Positions 1-11,149 of a stretch of 64,000 bases of DNA are shown one piece after another. The stretch is from positions 62,001 to 126,000 of the forward strand of contig NZ_JABUKC010000004.1 of the NCBI RefSeq assembly GCF_014595885.1, given 5' to 3'. The first letter of the stretch is position 1; each line of letters begins with the position of its first letter. The DNA is from Microcella alkalica (lineage in GTDB: Bacteria; Actinomycetota; Actinomycetes; Actinomycetales; Microbacteriaceae). The translations under genes and the position numbers were made by a program. Below the pieces are notes generated by a model. The model made no database searches, had not been told where the DNA came from, and saw only the letters and a program-made list of their open reading frames with translations.

Positions 1-1
1 C

Positions 2-610
2 GGTTCCGAAGTGCTGCCCGCCCTCAACCGTGCCGAAGCAGCCGATCCGAAAGCGCGGAGTACCCGCCTGGTCGCTGAACTCGTGCGCGACGGTCAACTG
101 CGCGGCGGCCTGCGGATACCGGGTGCAGTGTCCGACCTCGCCGTTGTCGCCGACCTTCGCGCCGGCACCATCACCGCCTCGTTCGAGCTCGATGCCCCCA
201 AGGAAGGGCGGCCGACCACCCGAGTGAATTGGCTCGTGCGTCAGTTGAAGGACGCACCGCCGAGCGTTCGTATCGAGGCGACCCCCGTTCGCTCGAGTAG
301 CGGCCCGGCCGCGCTCTTGGGTGCCGTGCGCGAGACCCCTACATTGCTGGTTCCCGAGTCCGGACGGGACATCAAGACCTTCACCGTCGCGCGCTCAGTG
401 CCGATGGGCGCGAAGCGCGGAACCGGACGAGGCTCGTTCATCGACTCGATGGTCGACGCGATCGACTGCGCCTACCTCGAGATCGGCCAGGTCTTGAAGG
501 CGTGGGCAGCGACGCCGCCGAAGCTTCGTCCTACGCAGGTCGTCGAGACCGAGCCCGGTATCGACAGCGCGTTGCCGTCGGCCGCCCTCTCCTCACAAGA
601 CAACGAGTAA
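2..610 (+). CDS. C-terminal part of an unidentified protein (5' end outside window)
   Basis: The frame is open from the first bases of the window to a TAA at 608-610, so the true start lies upstream; the GTG at 11 is only the first internal start codon. About 200 residues are visible. I do not recognise the family. There is no signal peptide or membrane segment. The central part alternates charged and aliphatic residues in a beta-like way (DLRAGTITASFELDAP), and the last 40 residues are rich in Pro, Ser and Ala. Codon choice is looser than in the neighbours (AAT, AGT and TTG occur), which could mean a different origin. It converges on gatB. Confidence 0.6.
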   Translation, partial: GSEVLPALNRAEAADPKARSTRLVAELVRDGQLRGGLRIPGAVSDLAVVADLRAGTITASFELDAPKEGRPTTRVNWLVRQLKDAPPSVRIEATPVRSSSGPAALLGAVRETPTLLVPESGRDIKTFTVARSVPMGAKRGTGRGSFIDSMVDAIDCAYLEIGQVLKAWAATPPKLRPTQVVETEPGIDSALPSAALSSQDNE

Positions 611-628
611 CGGGCGGTCACGCAGAAT

Positions 629-658
629 GGCGTGTGTGCCACAACCGGCACACTCGCC
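629..658. terminator. hairpin between convergent genes
   Basis: GTGTGCC (634-640) and GGCACAC (647-653) form a 7-bp stem with a 6-base loop, with GGCG and CGCC just outside allowing an imperfect extension. It lies between the convergent ends of the first gene (610) and gatB (693), so it could terminate both. There is no T-tract, as is common in very GC-rich genomes, so this is an inference from structure and position. Confidence 0.4.
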
Positions 659-692
659 AATGAGAAACCATCCGCTCTGGGGAAGCCCGCGA

Positions 693-2207
693 CTACTGCG
701 CGGCGCGCTCAAGCACCAACTCGCGCACGCGAGCCGCATCAGCCTTGCCGCCCATCGCCTTCATCACCGCGCCGATGACAGCGCCAGCGGCCTGCACCTT
801 GCCGTCACGGATCTTCTCGAGAACATCCGGCTGCGAAGCGAGCGCAGTGTCGACGGCGGTGATGAGCGCGCCGTCGTCCGAGACGACCTCGAGACCACGA
901 GCCGCGACGACCTCGGCCGGCGAGCCCTCCCCCGCGATGACGCCCTCGACGACCTGTCGGGCGAGTCGGTCAGTGAGGGCTCCCGACTCGACGAGGGCGA
1001 CGATCTCGGCGACGTGGGCCGGTGAGATGAGCGACGCGGGCTCCGCGTCGGTCGCGTTGGCGATGCGGGCGATCTCACCCGTCCACCACTTGCGCGCCTG
1101 CTGGGGGGCGGCGCCCGCGGCGACCGTGTCGGCCACCTCGACGAGCAGGCCCGAGTTCACGACGTCGCGGAACTCGAGGTCGCTGAAGCCCCACTCCTCC
1201 TTCAGGCGGCGTCGGCGCGCGGCCGGAGCCTCGGGCAGAGCATCCCGCAGTTCTTCGATCAGGGCCGCAGTCGGCGTGACCGGCAGCAGGTCGGGCTCGG
1301 GGAAGTACCGGTAGTCGTCGGCGTCGCTCTTCGGGCGGCCGGGCGACGTCGTGCCGGTGTCTTCATGCCAGTGGCGCGTCTCTTGCGTGATCGTGCCGCC
1401 CGCCGCGAGGATCGCCGCCTGGCGCTGGATCTCGTACCGCACGGCCCGCTCGACGCTGCGCAGCGAGTTGACGTTCTTCGTCTCAGTGCGCGTGCCGAAC
1501 TGCTGCTGCCCGCGCGGCCGCAGCGACACGTTCGCGTCGCAGCGCAGGTTGCCGCGCTCCATGCGGGCCTCCGAGATGCCGAGAGCACGCACGATGTCGC
1601 GGATCGTCGACACGTAGGCCTTCGCGAGCTCCGGCGCGCGGTGCTCGGCGCCGACGATCGGCTTCGTCACGATCTCGACGAGCGGCACGCCGGCGCGGTT
1701 GTAGTCGACGAGCGAGTACTCGGCGCCCTGGATGCGGCCCGTCGAGCCGCCGACGTGCGTCAGCTTGCCGGCGTCCTCCTCCATGTGGGCGCGCTCGATC
1801 GGCACCTGCACGAGCGTGCCATCCTCCAGCTCGACCTCGAGAGATCCCTCGAAGGCGATCGGCTCGTCGTACTGGCTGATCTGGTAGTTCTTCGCGAGAT
1901 CCGGGTAGAAGTAGTTCTTGCGCGCGAAGCGGCTCGTCGGCGCGATCTGGCAGCCGAGCGCGAGACCCAGCGAGATCGAGTACCGCACGGCCTGCTCGTT
2001 GACGACCGGGAGCGAGCCCGGCAGGCCCAGGCACACGGGCGTGATCGCCGTGTTGGGCTCGGTGATCTCGTTGCCCGAGAACGCCGGGTTCGGCGCGTCG
2101 GAAAACATCTTCGTCTTCGTCGAGAGCTCGACGTGCACCTCGAAGCCGAGCACGGGCTCGAACAGCTCGAGCGCCTTGTCGAAGTCCATCAGCTGCGCCT
2201 TCGCCAT
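693..2207 (-). CDS. gatB: Asp-tRNA(Asn)/Glu-tRNA(Gln) amidotransferase subunit B
   Basis: GatB phosphorylates and amidates mischarged Glu-tRNA(Gln) or Asp-tRNA(Asn) in the cytosol, using ammonia channelled from GatA. The 504-residue product opens with [19 protein letters not shown] and has the GatB signatures [25 protein letters not shown] and [16 protein letters not shown] in the catalytic half, then a C-terminal YqeY-like tail. Length is normal. I chose the ATG at 2207 because it overlaps the gatA TGA by one base (TGATG), the usual coupling; a longer frame to 2279 would run deep into gatA. Last gene of the gatC-gatA-gatB operon. Confidence 0.97.
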   Translation of the reverse strand: MAKAQLMDFDKALELFEPVLGFEVHVELSTKTKMFSDAPNPAFSGNEITEPNTAITPVCLGLPGSLPVVNEQAVRYSISLGLALGCQIAPTSRFARKNYFYPDLAKNYQISQYDEPIAFEGSLEVELEDGTLVQVPIERAHMEEDAGKLTHVGGSTGRIQGAEYSLVDYNRAGVPLVEIVTKPIVGAEHRAPELAKAYVSTIRDIVRALGISEARMERGNLRCDANVSLRPRGQQQFGTRTETKNVNSLRSVERAVRYEIQRQAAILAAGGTITQETRHWHEDTGTTSPGRPKSDADDYRYFPEPDLLPVTPTAALIEELRDALPEAPAARRRRLKEEWGFSDLEFRDVVNSGLLVEVADTVAAGAAPQQARKWWTGEIARIANATDAEPASLISPAHVAEIVALVESGALTDRLARQVVEGVIAGEGSPAEVVAARGLEVVSDDGALITAVDTALASQPDVLEKIRDGKVQAAGAVIGAVMKAMGGKADAARVRELVLERAAQ

Positions 2208-3742
2208 CAGCGGGCCCCTCCGTTCGATCCGAGCGCCGTCGCAAGCGCAGGAGCCTGGCTCCACAGCGGCTGACCCCACTGACCCTCGAGCAGCTGCTCG
2301 ATCGCAGCGCCCACTTCGTAGAGGCGGGCGTCGTGGCGCGCGGGCGCCATGAGCTGCAGACCCGTCGGCAGGCCGTCCTCGGGCGCGAGGCCCATCGGCA
2401 GGCCCATGCCGGGCACGCCGGCGAGGTTCGCGGGAATCGTCGTGACGTCGTTGAGGTACATCGCCAGCGGGTCGGCGAGCTTCTCGCCGAACTTGAACGC
2501 CGTGGTGGGCGCCGAGGGCGAGACAAGGATGTCGGCCTGCTCGAACGCGGCGTCGAAATCCTGCTGGATGAGCGTGCGCACCTTCTGCGCGCTGCCGTAG
2601 TAGGCGTCGTAGTAGCCGGCGCTCAGCGCGTACGTGCCGAGGATGATGCGGCGCTTCACCTCCGGCCCGAAGCCCGCCTCCCGGGTCGCGCCCATGACGT
2701 CTTCGACCGTGCCGGTGACGTTCGCGCGCAGGCCGAAGCGCACCGAGTCGAACTTCGCGAGGTTGCTCGAGGCCTCCGCCGGCAGGATCAGGTAGTACGC
2801 GGCGACCGCGTACTCGAAGTGCGGGCAGCTGACCTCGACGATCTCGGCGCCGGCACCGGCCAGCAGGTCGAGGGTCTCGTGGTACCGCTGCTTGACGCCC
2901 GACTGGAAGCCGTCGCCCTCGAGCTCACGCACCACGCCGACGCGCAGACCCTTGAGCGCGTCACCGGTCAGCCCGCGGCGGGCGGCCTCGGCCATCGAGG
3001 GCCACTGGTCGGGGATGCTCGTGGCGTCGCGCGGATCATGGCCGCCGATGACGTCGTGCACGAGCGCAGCATCCAGCACCGTGCGCGACACGGGGCCCAC
3101 CTGGTCGAGGCTGCTCGCGAGGGCGATCGCGCCGTAGCGGCTCACGCCGCCGTACGTCGGCTTCACGCCGACCGTGCCCGTGACGGCGCCGGGCTGGCGG
3201 ATCGAGCCGCCCGTGTCGGAGCCGAGCGCGACGGGTGCCTCGAACGCGGCGACGGCCGCGGCCGAGCCGCCGCCCGAGCCGCCGGGGATGCGCTCGAGAT
3301 CCCACGGGTTCTTGGTGGGGCCGTACGCCGAGTGCTCGGTGGAGGAGCCCATCGCGAACTCGTCCATGTTGGTCTTGCCGAGCGGCACCATGCGGGCCGC
3401 CCGCAGGCGGGCGACGACCGTCGCGTCGTACGGCGGCACCCAGCCCTCGAGGATCTTCGAGCCCGACGTCGACGGCATGTCGAGCGTGCAGAGCACATCC
3501 TTGATCGCGATCGGCACGCCCGCGAGTTCGGGCAGCGCGAGGCCCGCGGCGCGGTCGGCGTCGACCTGACGGGCGGTGTCGAGCGCGTGCTCGGAGACGT
3601 GGAGGAAGGCGTGCACGTCGCCATCGACGGCGGCGATGCGGTCGAGGTGCGCCTGCGTGACCTCGACGCTCGAGACCTCTCCGGTGCTGAGGCGGTGCGC
3701 GAGGTCGGCGGCGGTGGCGCGGGTCAGGTCGGCGGCGCTCAC
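2207..3742 (-). CDS. gatA: Asp-tRNA(Asn)/Glu-tRNA(Gln) amidotransferase subunit A
   Basis: GatA is the glutaminase of the GatCAB complex and releases ammonia from glutamine. The 511-residue protein carries the amidase signature: Lys81 in VPIAIKDVL, cis-Ser156 in [10 protein letters not shown] and the nucleophile Ser180 in [11 protein letters not shown], so the Ser-cisSer-Lys triad is complete. It starts with GTG at 3742, overlapping the gatC stop by four bases (GTGA), which implies translational coupling. Confidence 0.97.
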   Translation of the reverse strand: MSAADLTRATAADLAHRLSTGEVSSVEVTQAHLDRIAAVDGDVHAFLHVSEHALDTARQVDADRAAGLALPELAGVPIAIKDVLCTLDMPSTSGSKILEGWVPPYDATVVARLRAARMVPLGKTNMDEFAMGSSTEHSAYGPTKNPWDLERIPGGSGGGSAAAVAAFEAPVALGSDTGGSIRQPGAVTGTVGVKPTYGGVSRYGAIALASSLDQVGPVSRTVLDAALVHDVIGGHDPRDATSIPDQWPSMAEAARRGLTGDALKGLRVGVVRELEGDGFQSGVKQRYHETLDLLAGAGAEIVEVSCPHFEYAVAAYYLILPAEASSNLAKFDSVRFGLRANVTGTVEDVMGATREAGFGPEVKRRIILGTYALSAGYYDAYYGSAQKVRTLIQQDFDAAFEQADILVSPSAPTTAFKFGEKLADPLAMYLNDVTTIPANLAGVPGMGLPMGLAPEDGLPTGLQLMAPARHDARLYEVGAAIEQLLEGQWGQPLWSQAPALATALGSNGGAR

Positions 3743-4038
3743 TGCTCCTCCCCCAGGATCGCGGTGACGCGGAACCGGCTGCCGTCGTGGTCGGGCGCGC
3801 CGGCAAGGGCCTGCTCGGTCGTGAGCGTCTCGCCGACCACGTCGGGGCGCATGCCGCCCGTGAGCGGGATCGGGTGGCTCGTGGCGACGACGTCGGGCGT
3901 CGCGACCTGCTGCACCTTCGCCACGGAGTCGACGATCGCGCCGAGCTCACCCGTGAGCTTCTGAATCTCGTCGTCGGTCAGGGCGATGCGCGCGAGCATC
4001 GCCAGGTGGGCGACGCGCTCGGGCGTGATCTCAGACAT
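3739..4038 (-). CDS. gatC: Asp-tRNA(Asn)/Glu-tRNA(Gln) amidotransferase subunit C
   Basis: GatC is the small scaffold subunit that stabilises GatA on GatB. The product has 99 residues, the typical size, with the family pattern [20 protein letters not shown] at the N-terminus and an acidic C-terminus. It is the first gene of the operon. The ATG at 4038 has a TAGGGAG-type ribosome binding site, and a TAGACT hexamer about 35 bases upstream could be the -10 box of a leadered transcript. Confidence 0.95.
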   Translation of the reverse strand: MSEITPERVAHLAMLARIALTDDEIQKLTGELGAIVDSVAKVQQVATPDVVATSHPIPLTGGMRPDVVGETLTTEQALAGAPDHDGSRFRVTAILGEEQ

Positions 4039-4179
4039 GCAGCTCCCTAGGGGCCGTCGGTGGGGGATGCTCCCAGTCTAGTGAGGCGCGTGCGGGGCTC
4101 AGCGGGGCGCGGGGGCTGGCGCAGGCCGCGCGTTCGGAGCAGAGTGGGCGCAGCATCCGTCGACGAGGAGGGCTTCGCC

Positions 4180-4620
4180 ATGGTCACGCGCGCTCGCGCC
4201 CGAGGGCTCGCCGCCCTGGCCCTCGCGGCGGCCGCACTCGGCGCGCTCACCGCCTGCGCCGCCGACGCCACCGTCGAGCCGCTGCAGGGGTCGTGGGTGC
4301 TCGTGAGCGGCTCCGATGCCGACGGCGCCTTCATCGAGTCGGCGAGCCCGGTGACGCTGCGGGTCGAGGGCCGCGACTTCTCGGGTGACAGCCCGTGCAA
4401 CCTCTACAGCGGCACCCTCAGCGTCACGGGCGGCGGGCTGCGCTTCGGCGGCGAGGGCGGCGGCATCCAGACCACCGAGCGCGCCTGCGCCGACCCCGAG
4501 CAGATGCAGCTCGAGGGCCGCTACTACGACGCCCTCGTCGGCGTCTCGCGCGCCGAGTCGACCGGTGATGAGCTCGTACTCACCGGCCCGGGCGTCGAGC
4601 TCGTCTTCACCGCCGACTGA
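4180..4620 (+). CDS. META/HslJ-type lipoprotein
   Basis: Predicted lipoprotein of 146 residues. The signal peptide ends in the lipobox LTAC, with Cys26 as the lipidation site. The mature part fits the META domain: GSWVL near its start, PCNLYSG in the middle, and a paired Cys further on (ERACADP). META proteins are cell-envelope proteins of unclear biochemical role (HslJ is heat-inducible in E. coli). The ATG at 4180 follows a GAGGAGG ribosome binding site; longer in-frame starts lack one. It converges on another small lipoprotein. Confidence 0.8.
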   Translation: MVTRARARGLAALALAAAALGALTACAADATVEPLQGSWVLVSGSDADGAFIESASPVTLRVEGRDFSGDSPCNLYSGTLSVTGGGLRFGGEGGGIQTTERACADPEQMQLEGRYYDALVGVSRAESTGDELVLTGPGVELVFTAD

Positions 4621-4626
4621 GCGCGC

Positions 4627-5076
4627 TCAGTCGACCGGCCGGCACTCGCTTTCGCCCTGCAGCGTCGCCGCGCTGTCACTGAGGCGCAGGATGAACACCT
4701 CGCCGTGCTCGGAGGTCGCCGAGACCTCGAGCACATCGCCGACGGTCTGACGCTCCACGGTCATCCCGTCATCGAGCCACGACTGCTCGACGGCGTCGGC
4801 CGCGCGCTGCACGTCGCGCGGGGCGTCGCCCACGCGCAGGGCCGGGAATCGCTCGCCCGTCACCCACAGCGGAATGGTGCACTCGCGCGGCGTCGGGTCG
4901 TCATCGATCTGCCACGAGCCGCCCACCGTGCGCTGGGTGGCGTCGAGCACGGCCACGAACCGCTCGCGCGCCTCGGCGTCGGTCACCTCGCTCGGGCCCT
5001 CCAGGGCGCACCCGCTGAGCCCCAGCAGCGCCAGTGCCGCGAGGGGCGCGAATCGCGCCGCAGTGCGCATCGTCAT
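4627..5076 (-). CDS. small hypothetical lipoprotein
   Basis: 149-residue product with an N-terminal signal and lipobox LSGC (Cys23), so it should be anchored to the outer face of the membrane. The mature part is acidic with two further Cys (in PRECTIPL and the C-terminal ESECRPVD) that could form a disulfide. I do not recognise a named family. Start ATG 5076 was chosen to give an intact signal peptide; ATG 5070 is an alternative. It converges with the META lipoprotein, separated by six bases. Confidence 0.65.
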   Translation of the reverse strand: MTMRTAARFAPLAALALLGLSGCALEGPSEVTDAEARERFVAVLDATQRTVGGSWQIDDDPTPRECTIPLWVTGERFPALRVGDAPRDVQRAADAVEQSWLDDGMTVERQTVGDVLEVSATSEHGEVFILRLSDSAATLQGESECRPVD

Positions 5077-5210
5077 CCGATCGGTCGGTGTGCGCACGCA
5101 CAGTAACACCGAGCGGCGACGCGCCCGCTGAGCGGGACGTGCACCGACCTTTCCGCGCGGCGCGCGCGCGAGCATCCGATCGCGATCGATCATGCGGTGC
5201 GGGCGGATGC

Positions 5211-6632
5211 TCAGCGCGAGCCGAGCGCGAGAGCCAGTGTGCGCTCGCTGTCGCGCTCGGAGCCGTCGGTGACGAGCTCGGCCTGGTCGATGCCGATGAG
5301 CGCCATGTTGCGCATCGCCTCGGTGCCGGGGCTGAAGTACTCGTTGTGGCCGGTCGAGCCGACGAGCACCTCGTTGGTAACGACGTCGATGCCGCCGCGC
5401 ACACTCATCACCGCCGCGCCGAACTCGCCCGAGCCGGGGTCGCCGCCGAAGAAGGAGCTGTTCGAGATCGGATCCCACGCGGCCTCGCCGACGAAGATCG
5501 CGCCGCGCACGTGCAGGTCGTCGGCGCTCGTCACCGGTGAACCGGGCGAGCCGATCATGGCGAGGGCGTCGACCTCGACCTCGGTCTCGCTGAGGGCGAG
5601 CATCGCCGCGGTGGAGCCGTACGAGTGGGCCAGCAGGCTCACGTGCGGCGGGTCGTTGCGGCGCAGGGTCTCGAGCCCGACGAGCGCATCGGCGAGCGCG
5701 TCACGACCCTCGTAGGCGAGATCGAGGCTGCCGACGTTGAGCAGGTGGGGGGTCTGGTAGCCGATCCAGGCGACGGTCGCGACGGTACGCGTGCCCGGCT
5801 CGGCGCCCGCGTCGGCGAGCAGGTTGAGCCACGACACCTGCTCGTCGTAGAGGCGGGCCGCCGTGTCGGTCCACTCCACGATGTTGCCGCCGACCGAGAT
5901 GAACATGCCGGGAATCAGGTAGCTGACGTAGTCGGCGGTCTGCAGGTCGCCGAGCACGATCGCGGCCTTGCCGGCGTCCTGCGTGTCGAGGGTGATGAGG
6001 CTGCGCTGCGGGTTCGCGGTCGACGGGCCAAGCGCGTCGGCGACGGCGTAGAGCATCTGCAGCCGCTCGTTGCTCTGCGTCGCGAGCGCGCGCCCCACCT
6101 CGCCGGTGAGGCCGAGCTCGAGCTCGCGGATCGTGTCGCGCAGCACGCTGCGGTTCGCCTCGTTGCGGATGGCGAACGGCACGCCGTCGAGGTTGCCGAC
6201 GACCTCCGGCGCCGCCGCCGCGAGAGAGCGCTGCGCGCGGTCGTCGAGGTTGCGCCACCAGCTCTCGACCAGCCGAGGGGCCGGCGGCGAGGCGAGCAGC
6301 TGCCGCACCGCCTCGGGGTGACGGTCGGCGAGGCTCGCCGCGGTGATGGGCGCCGTCGCTGCGAGGCCGTGCAGCAGATCGGTGCCCTCGAGGGCGGCGA
6401 GCGTGGAGAGCGGCAGCGCCGCTCGCGGCACGGGAACGCTCACAGACGCGGGGTCGATGCGGGTCGCGAGATCATCGGAGTGGCCCGCCGGAGCGGTCAA
6501 CGCGACGGCGTGCTCGACGCTCTGCACGGCGGCTGGCGGAGGCTGCTCAGAGGTTCGGGGCGTGCCGAGGGGCCCCGCGACCGTCGCGACGGTCAGCGAG
6601 GTCAGCACGACTGCCGTGGCCTCGAGCAGCAA
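5211..6632 (-). CDS. secreted-type alpha/beta hydrolase (DUF1023 / Abhydrolase_8)
   Basis: 473-residue alpha/beta hydrolase of the actinobacterial DUF1023 family. The nucleophile elbow AHSYGS places the catalytic Ser at about residue 337, and the His is in TGHNEYF (about 429). The N-terminus is a hydrophobic stretch (about residues 4-22) consistent with export or a membrane anchor. An in-frame TGA at 6659 leaves TTG 6632 as the first possible start; an AGGGG sequence lies about ten bases upstream. The substrate is unknown, as for most of this family. Confidence 0.8.
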   Translation of the reverse strand: MLLEATAVVLTSLTVATVAGPLGTPRTSEQPPPAAVQSVEHAVALTAPAGHSDDLATRIDPASVSVPVPRAALPLSTLAALEGTDLLHGLAATAPITAASLADRHPEAVRQLLASPPAPRLVESWWRNLDDRAQRSLAAAAPEVVGNLDGVPFAIRNEANRSVLRDTIRELELGLTGEVGRALATQSNERLQMLYAVADALGPSTANPQRSLITLDTQDAGKAAIVLGDLQTADYVSYLIPGMFISVGGNIVEWTDTAARLYDEQVSWLNLLADAGAEPGTRTVATVAWIGYQTPHLLNVGSLDLAYEGRDALADALVGLETLRRNDPPHVSLLAHSYGSTAAMLALSETEVEVDALAMIGSPGSPVTSADDLHVRGAIFVGEAAWDPISNSSFFGGDPGSGEFGAAVMSVRGGIDVVTNEVLVGSTGHNEYFSPGTEAMRNMALIGIDQAELVTDGSERDSERTLALALGSR

Positions 6633-6737
6633 TTCGGGTATCCCCTGTCTTGGGCATCAATGGGCGACAGTTGGGGGAACGACCCCGAAACGGGGTCGAC
6701 TGACGCGTTTTCATGCTAGGGGAAATGCCCTCCGATC

Positions 6738-6761
6738 GGGGGGTTCGGTTTGGAATCCCCC
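6738..6761. repeat. 9-bp-stem hairpin upstream of the hydrolase
   Basis: GGGGGGTTC (6738-6746) pairs with GAATCCCCC (6753-6761) around the loop GGTTTG, with one G-T pair. It lies about 105 bases upstream of the hydrolase start, so it could be in its leader or be an operator. Terminator function for the upstream kinase gene is less likely because of the distance. Confidence 0.45.
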
Positions 6762-6821
6762 GCAATTCTCACAGTCCGCGACGCATTCCTGTCCACAAAA
6801 AGGGGGACATGAGGGCTCCAG

Positions 6822-6841
6822 ATCCGCGGAATTCCGCGGAT
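6822..6841. promoter_or_regulatory. perfect 20-bp palindrome, possible operator
   Basis: ATCCGCGGAATTCCGCGGAT reads identically on both strands over 20 bases. It is intergenic, about 190 bases upstream of the DUF1023 hydrolase gene. A perfect spacer-less palindrome of this size is what a homodimeric regulator would bind. No regulator gene is adjacent. Confidence 0.45.
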
Positions 6842-7031
6842 GTTGGCAGTGTTGCTGGTGGGGTCGATGGGGCTCGTGAGGGTCGGTCGCAGGCTCGGGA
6901 AGACCCGGCGGGTCTACCTGCGGAGGGCTCGCTCGAGGCTCCGGGTCGACCTCGAGCGAGCATCCTGGAGGTGTTCGGAGCCCTCGCCGGACCGGTTGGC
7001 GGCGTGTCGCGAGGGGTTCACGGCCGTTCGG

Positions 7032-7562
7032 TCAGGCGGGTGGAGCGGTCGTGCGCACGTCGTCGAGGTAGGTCAATGCGGCCCCGAGCAGGTCGGGGAT
7101 CGGCCTGACCGAGTCGAGCCGGAGTCGTCGGCCGGTCCACGAGCGCAGCGCCGGCTCGCGGTCGCGCACCTCCTGCCAGGTCGGCTCGGAGAAGCCGGGG
7201 ATCTCGCGACGACGTGACCGCAGCCGCTGCTCGTGCACGACGGGGTCGCTGCAGTGCACCTCGAGGAAGGCGATCGGAACCTCCGCCGTCGACGCGAGCG
7301 AGCGCCATTGCTCTCGCGCCTCCGCCGCGTCGTTGACCGCGTCGATGATGACGTCGTGGCCGAGGAGCAGCTGCTCGCGCGCGAGGTCTTCGGCGACCAC
7401 GTAGGCGGCGAGGCCCGTCGGTTCGGTGCGCGCGATGCCGGCTCGCCAGAGCGCCGCCTCGATCGGGTCGACTGACAGCACGGCGCAGCGCAGGGCGCGG
7501 GCGAGGGTCTCGGCGAGCGCGCTCTTACCCGACGCCGGGAGCCCGGCCATGACGATGAGCAT
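7032..7562 (-). CDS. AAA_33-type P-loop kinase/phosphotransferase
   Basis: 176 residues with a Walker A motif GLPASGKSA at about residues 7-15 and an Asp-containing second strand (HDVIIDAVND). This layout matches small P-loop kinases (AAA_33, gluconate-kinase or zeta-toxin-like fold) that phosphorylate a small molecule. The substrate cannot be told from the sequence. The gene follows ligA on the minus strand with a 32-bp gap. No antitoxin-like partner is next to it, so I do not call it a toxin. Confidence 0.75.
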   Translation of the reverse strand: MLIVMAGLPASGKSALAETLARALRCAVLSVDPIEAALWRAGIARTEPTGLAAYVVAEDLAREQLLLGHDVIIDAVNDAAEAREQWRSLASTAEVPIAFLEVHCSDPVVHEQRLRSRRREIPGFSEPTWQEVRDREPALRSWTGRRLRLDSVRPIPDLLGAALTYLDDVRTTAPPA

Positions 7563-7594
7563 GATCCGATCCTGTCGGTGCGGTCGAGCGCGGC

Positions 7595-9877
<2,283 letters not shown>

Positions 9878-9939
9878 GGAGCGACCACTGACGCTCGGCC
9901 GGGGGTTGCGCCGGGGCGCTTCCGGTGGCGAGGGCCCGC

Positions 9940-11118
9940 TCAGGATGCCGTGGCCGGCACCGCGCTCACGGTGCGGTCGATCGTGCACTGGCCCAGCACG
10001 CGCGTGCCCGAGTACAGCACCGCGGTCTGGCCGGGAGCCACCCCGAGCAGGGGCTCGTCGACCTCGACGACGAGCTCGGGGGCGGTGACGTCGGTGGTGC
10101 CGTCGGGGGTGGTGCTCGGCGCCAGGCGAGCCGTCGCCGCGACCGGGTCGGCGTGCGCGCGCACCTGCACCTGGCACGAGAACGGAGCCCAGGCATCCCC
10201 CTCAGCGGTCACGTGGGTGAGGCCGCTCGCCACCGGATCGAGGCCCGCCCACGAGAAGCGGGCGCCGGCGAGCTCGCGGATCGCGAGCGCCTCCTTCGGG
10301 CCGACGACGACCTCGTTCGTGCGCGGGCGCACCTCGAGCACGAAGCGCGGGCGGCCGTCGGGGGCCGGCACGCCGAGGTTCAGGCCGCGGCGCTGGCCGA
10401 CCGTGAAGCTCGTCGCGCCATCGTGCGAGCCGACCGGGGTGCCGTCGCGGTCGACGATCGCGCCCTGCTGCGGTGCGATGCGGTCGGCGAGCCAGCCGCG
10501 CGTGTCGCCGTCAGGGATGAAGCAGATGTCGTGGCTGTCGGGCTTCTGCGCGACCGTGAGCCCGCGCGCCGCGGCCTCGGCGCGCACGACCGCCTTCGAC
10601 GGCGTCGTGCCGAGCGGGAACATCGCGTGCGCGAGCTGCTCGGTCGTCAGCACGCCGAGCACGTACGACTGGTCTTTGGCCTCGTCGCTCGCGCGGTGCA
10701 GCTCGCGGTTGCCCTCGGCGTCGGTGACGATGTGGGCGTAGTGGCCGGTCGCGACCGCGTCGAAGCCGAGCGCGAGGGCCTTCTCGAGCACGGCCGCGAA
10801 CTTGATGCGCTCGTTGCAGCGCATGCACGGGTTCGGGGTGCGGCCGGCGGCGTACTCGCTGATGAAGTCGTCGACGACGTCGGCGCGGAAGCGCTCGGAG
10901 AAATCCCACACGTAGAAGGGGATGCCCAGCAGATCCGCCGCGCGGCGGGCATCGAGGCTGTCCTCGATCGTGCAGCAGCCGCGGCTGCCGGTGCGCAGCG
11001 TGCCGGGCATGCGGCTCAGCGCCAGGTGCACGCCGACGACGTCATGGCCTGCGTCGACCGCGCGCGCGGCGGCGACGGCGCTGTCGACGCCACCGCTCAT
11101 CGCTGCCAGGACTCGCAC
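9940..11118 (-). CDS. mnmA: tRNA-specific 2-thiouridylase
   Basis: MnmA activates U34 of Lys, Glu and Gln tRNAs with ATP and inserts sulfur passed on from a cysteine desulfurase. The 392-residue product has the PP-loop SGGVDS at residues 8-13, the first catalytic Cys in the NPCMRCN region and the second in [10 protein letters not shown]. Start GTG 11118 ([10 protein letters not shown]) was chosen because upstream codons give Arg/Pro-rich shadow sequence. The cysteine desulfurase gene lies just upstream on the same strand, a sensible donor-acceptor pair. Confidence 0.95.
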   Translation of the reverse strand: MRVLAAMSGGVDSAVAAARAVDAGHDVVGVHLALSRMPGTLRTGSRGCCTIEDSLDARRAADLLGIPFYVWDFSERFRADVVDDFISEYAAGRTPNPCMRCNERIKFAAVLEKALALGFDAVATGHYAHIVTDAEGNRELHRASDEAKDQSYVLGVLTTEQLAHAMFPLGTTPSKAVVRAEAAARGLTVAQKPDSHDICFIPDGDTRGWLADRIAPQQGAIVDRDGTPVGSHDGATSFTVGQRRGLNLGVPAPDGRPRFVLEVRPRTNEVVVGPKEALAIRELAGARFSWAGLDPVASGLTHVTAEGDAWAPFSCQVQVRAHADPVAATARLAPSTTPDGTTDVTAPELVVEVDEPLLGVAPGQTAVLYSGTRVLGQCTIDRTVSAVPATAS

Positions 11119-11125
11119 GGGTTCC

Positions 11126-11131
11126 AGGGTA
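11126..11131 (-). promoter_or_regulatory. -10 hexamer TACCCT of mnmA, leaderless type
   Basis: TACCCT on the minus strand ends seven bases before the mnmA GTG, in the 31-bp gap after the desulfurase gene. It would let mnmA be transcribed independently as a leaderless mRNA. Confidence 0.4.
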
Positions 11132-11149
11132 CGCGGGTGCGCCGGGCGG

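Larger units (their letters stand above)
6633..7031. other. 399-bp intergenic region with inverted repeats, no convincing gene
   Basis: No open frame here has a ribosome binding site with recognisable protein character. The region is locally A/T-richer and holds two inverted repeats listed separately (6738-6761 and 6822-6841), so it looks regulatory. It lies upstream of the DUF1023 hydrolase and downstream of the P-loop kinase, both on the minus strand. Confidence 0.6.

Noticed and set aside
6713-7108. Open frames on the plus strand in the gap after the DUF1023 hydrolase gene.
   Set aside because: Composition is Arg/Gly-rich without domain features and the starts lack ribosome sites. The gap is better explained as regulatory.
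7032-7562. Zeta-toxin-like half of a toxin-antitoxin pair.
   Set aside because: The P-loop kinase fold fits, but no small antitoxin gene adjoins it and the substrate residues of zeta toxins cannot be identified.
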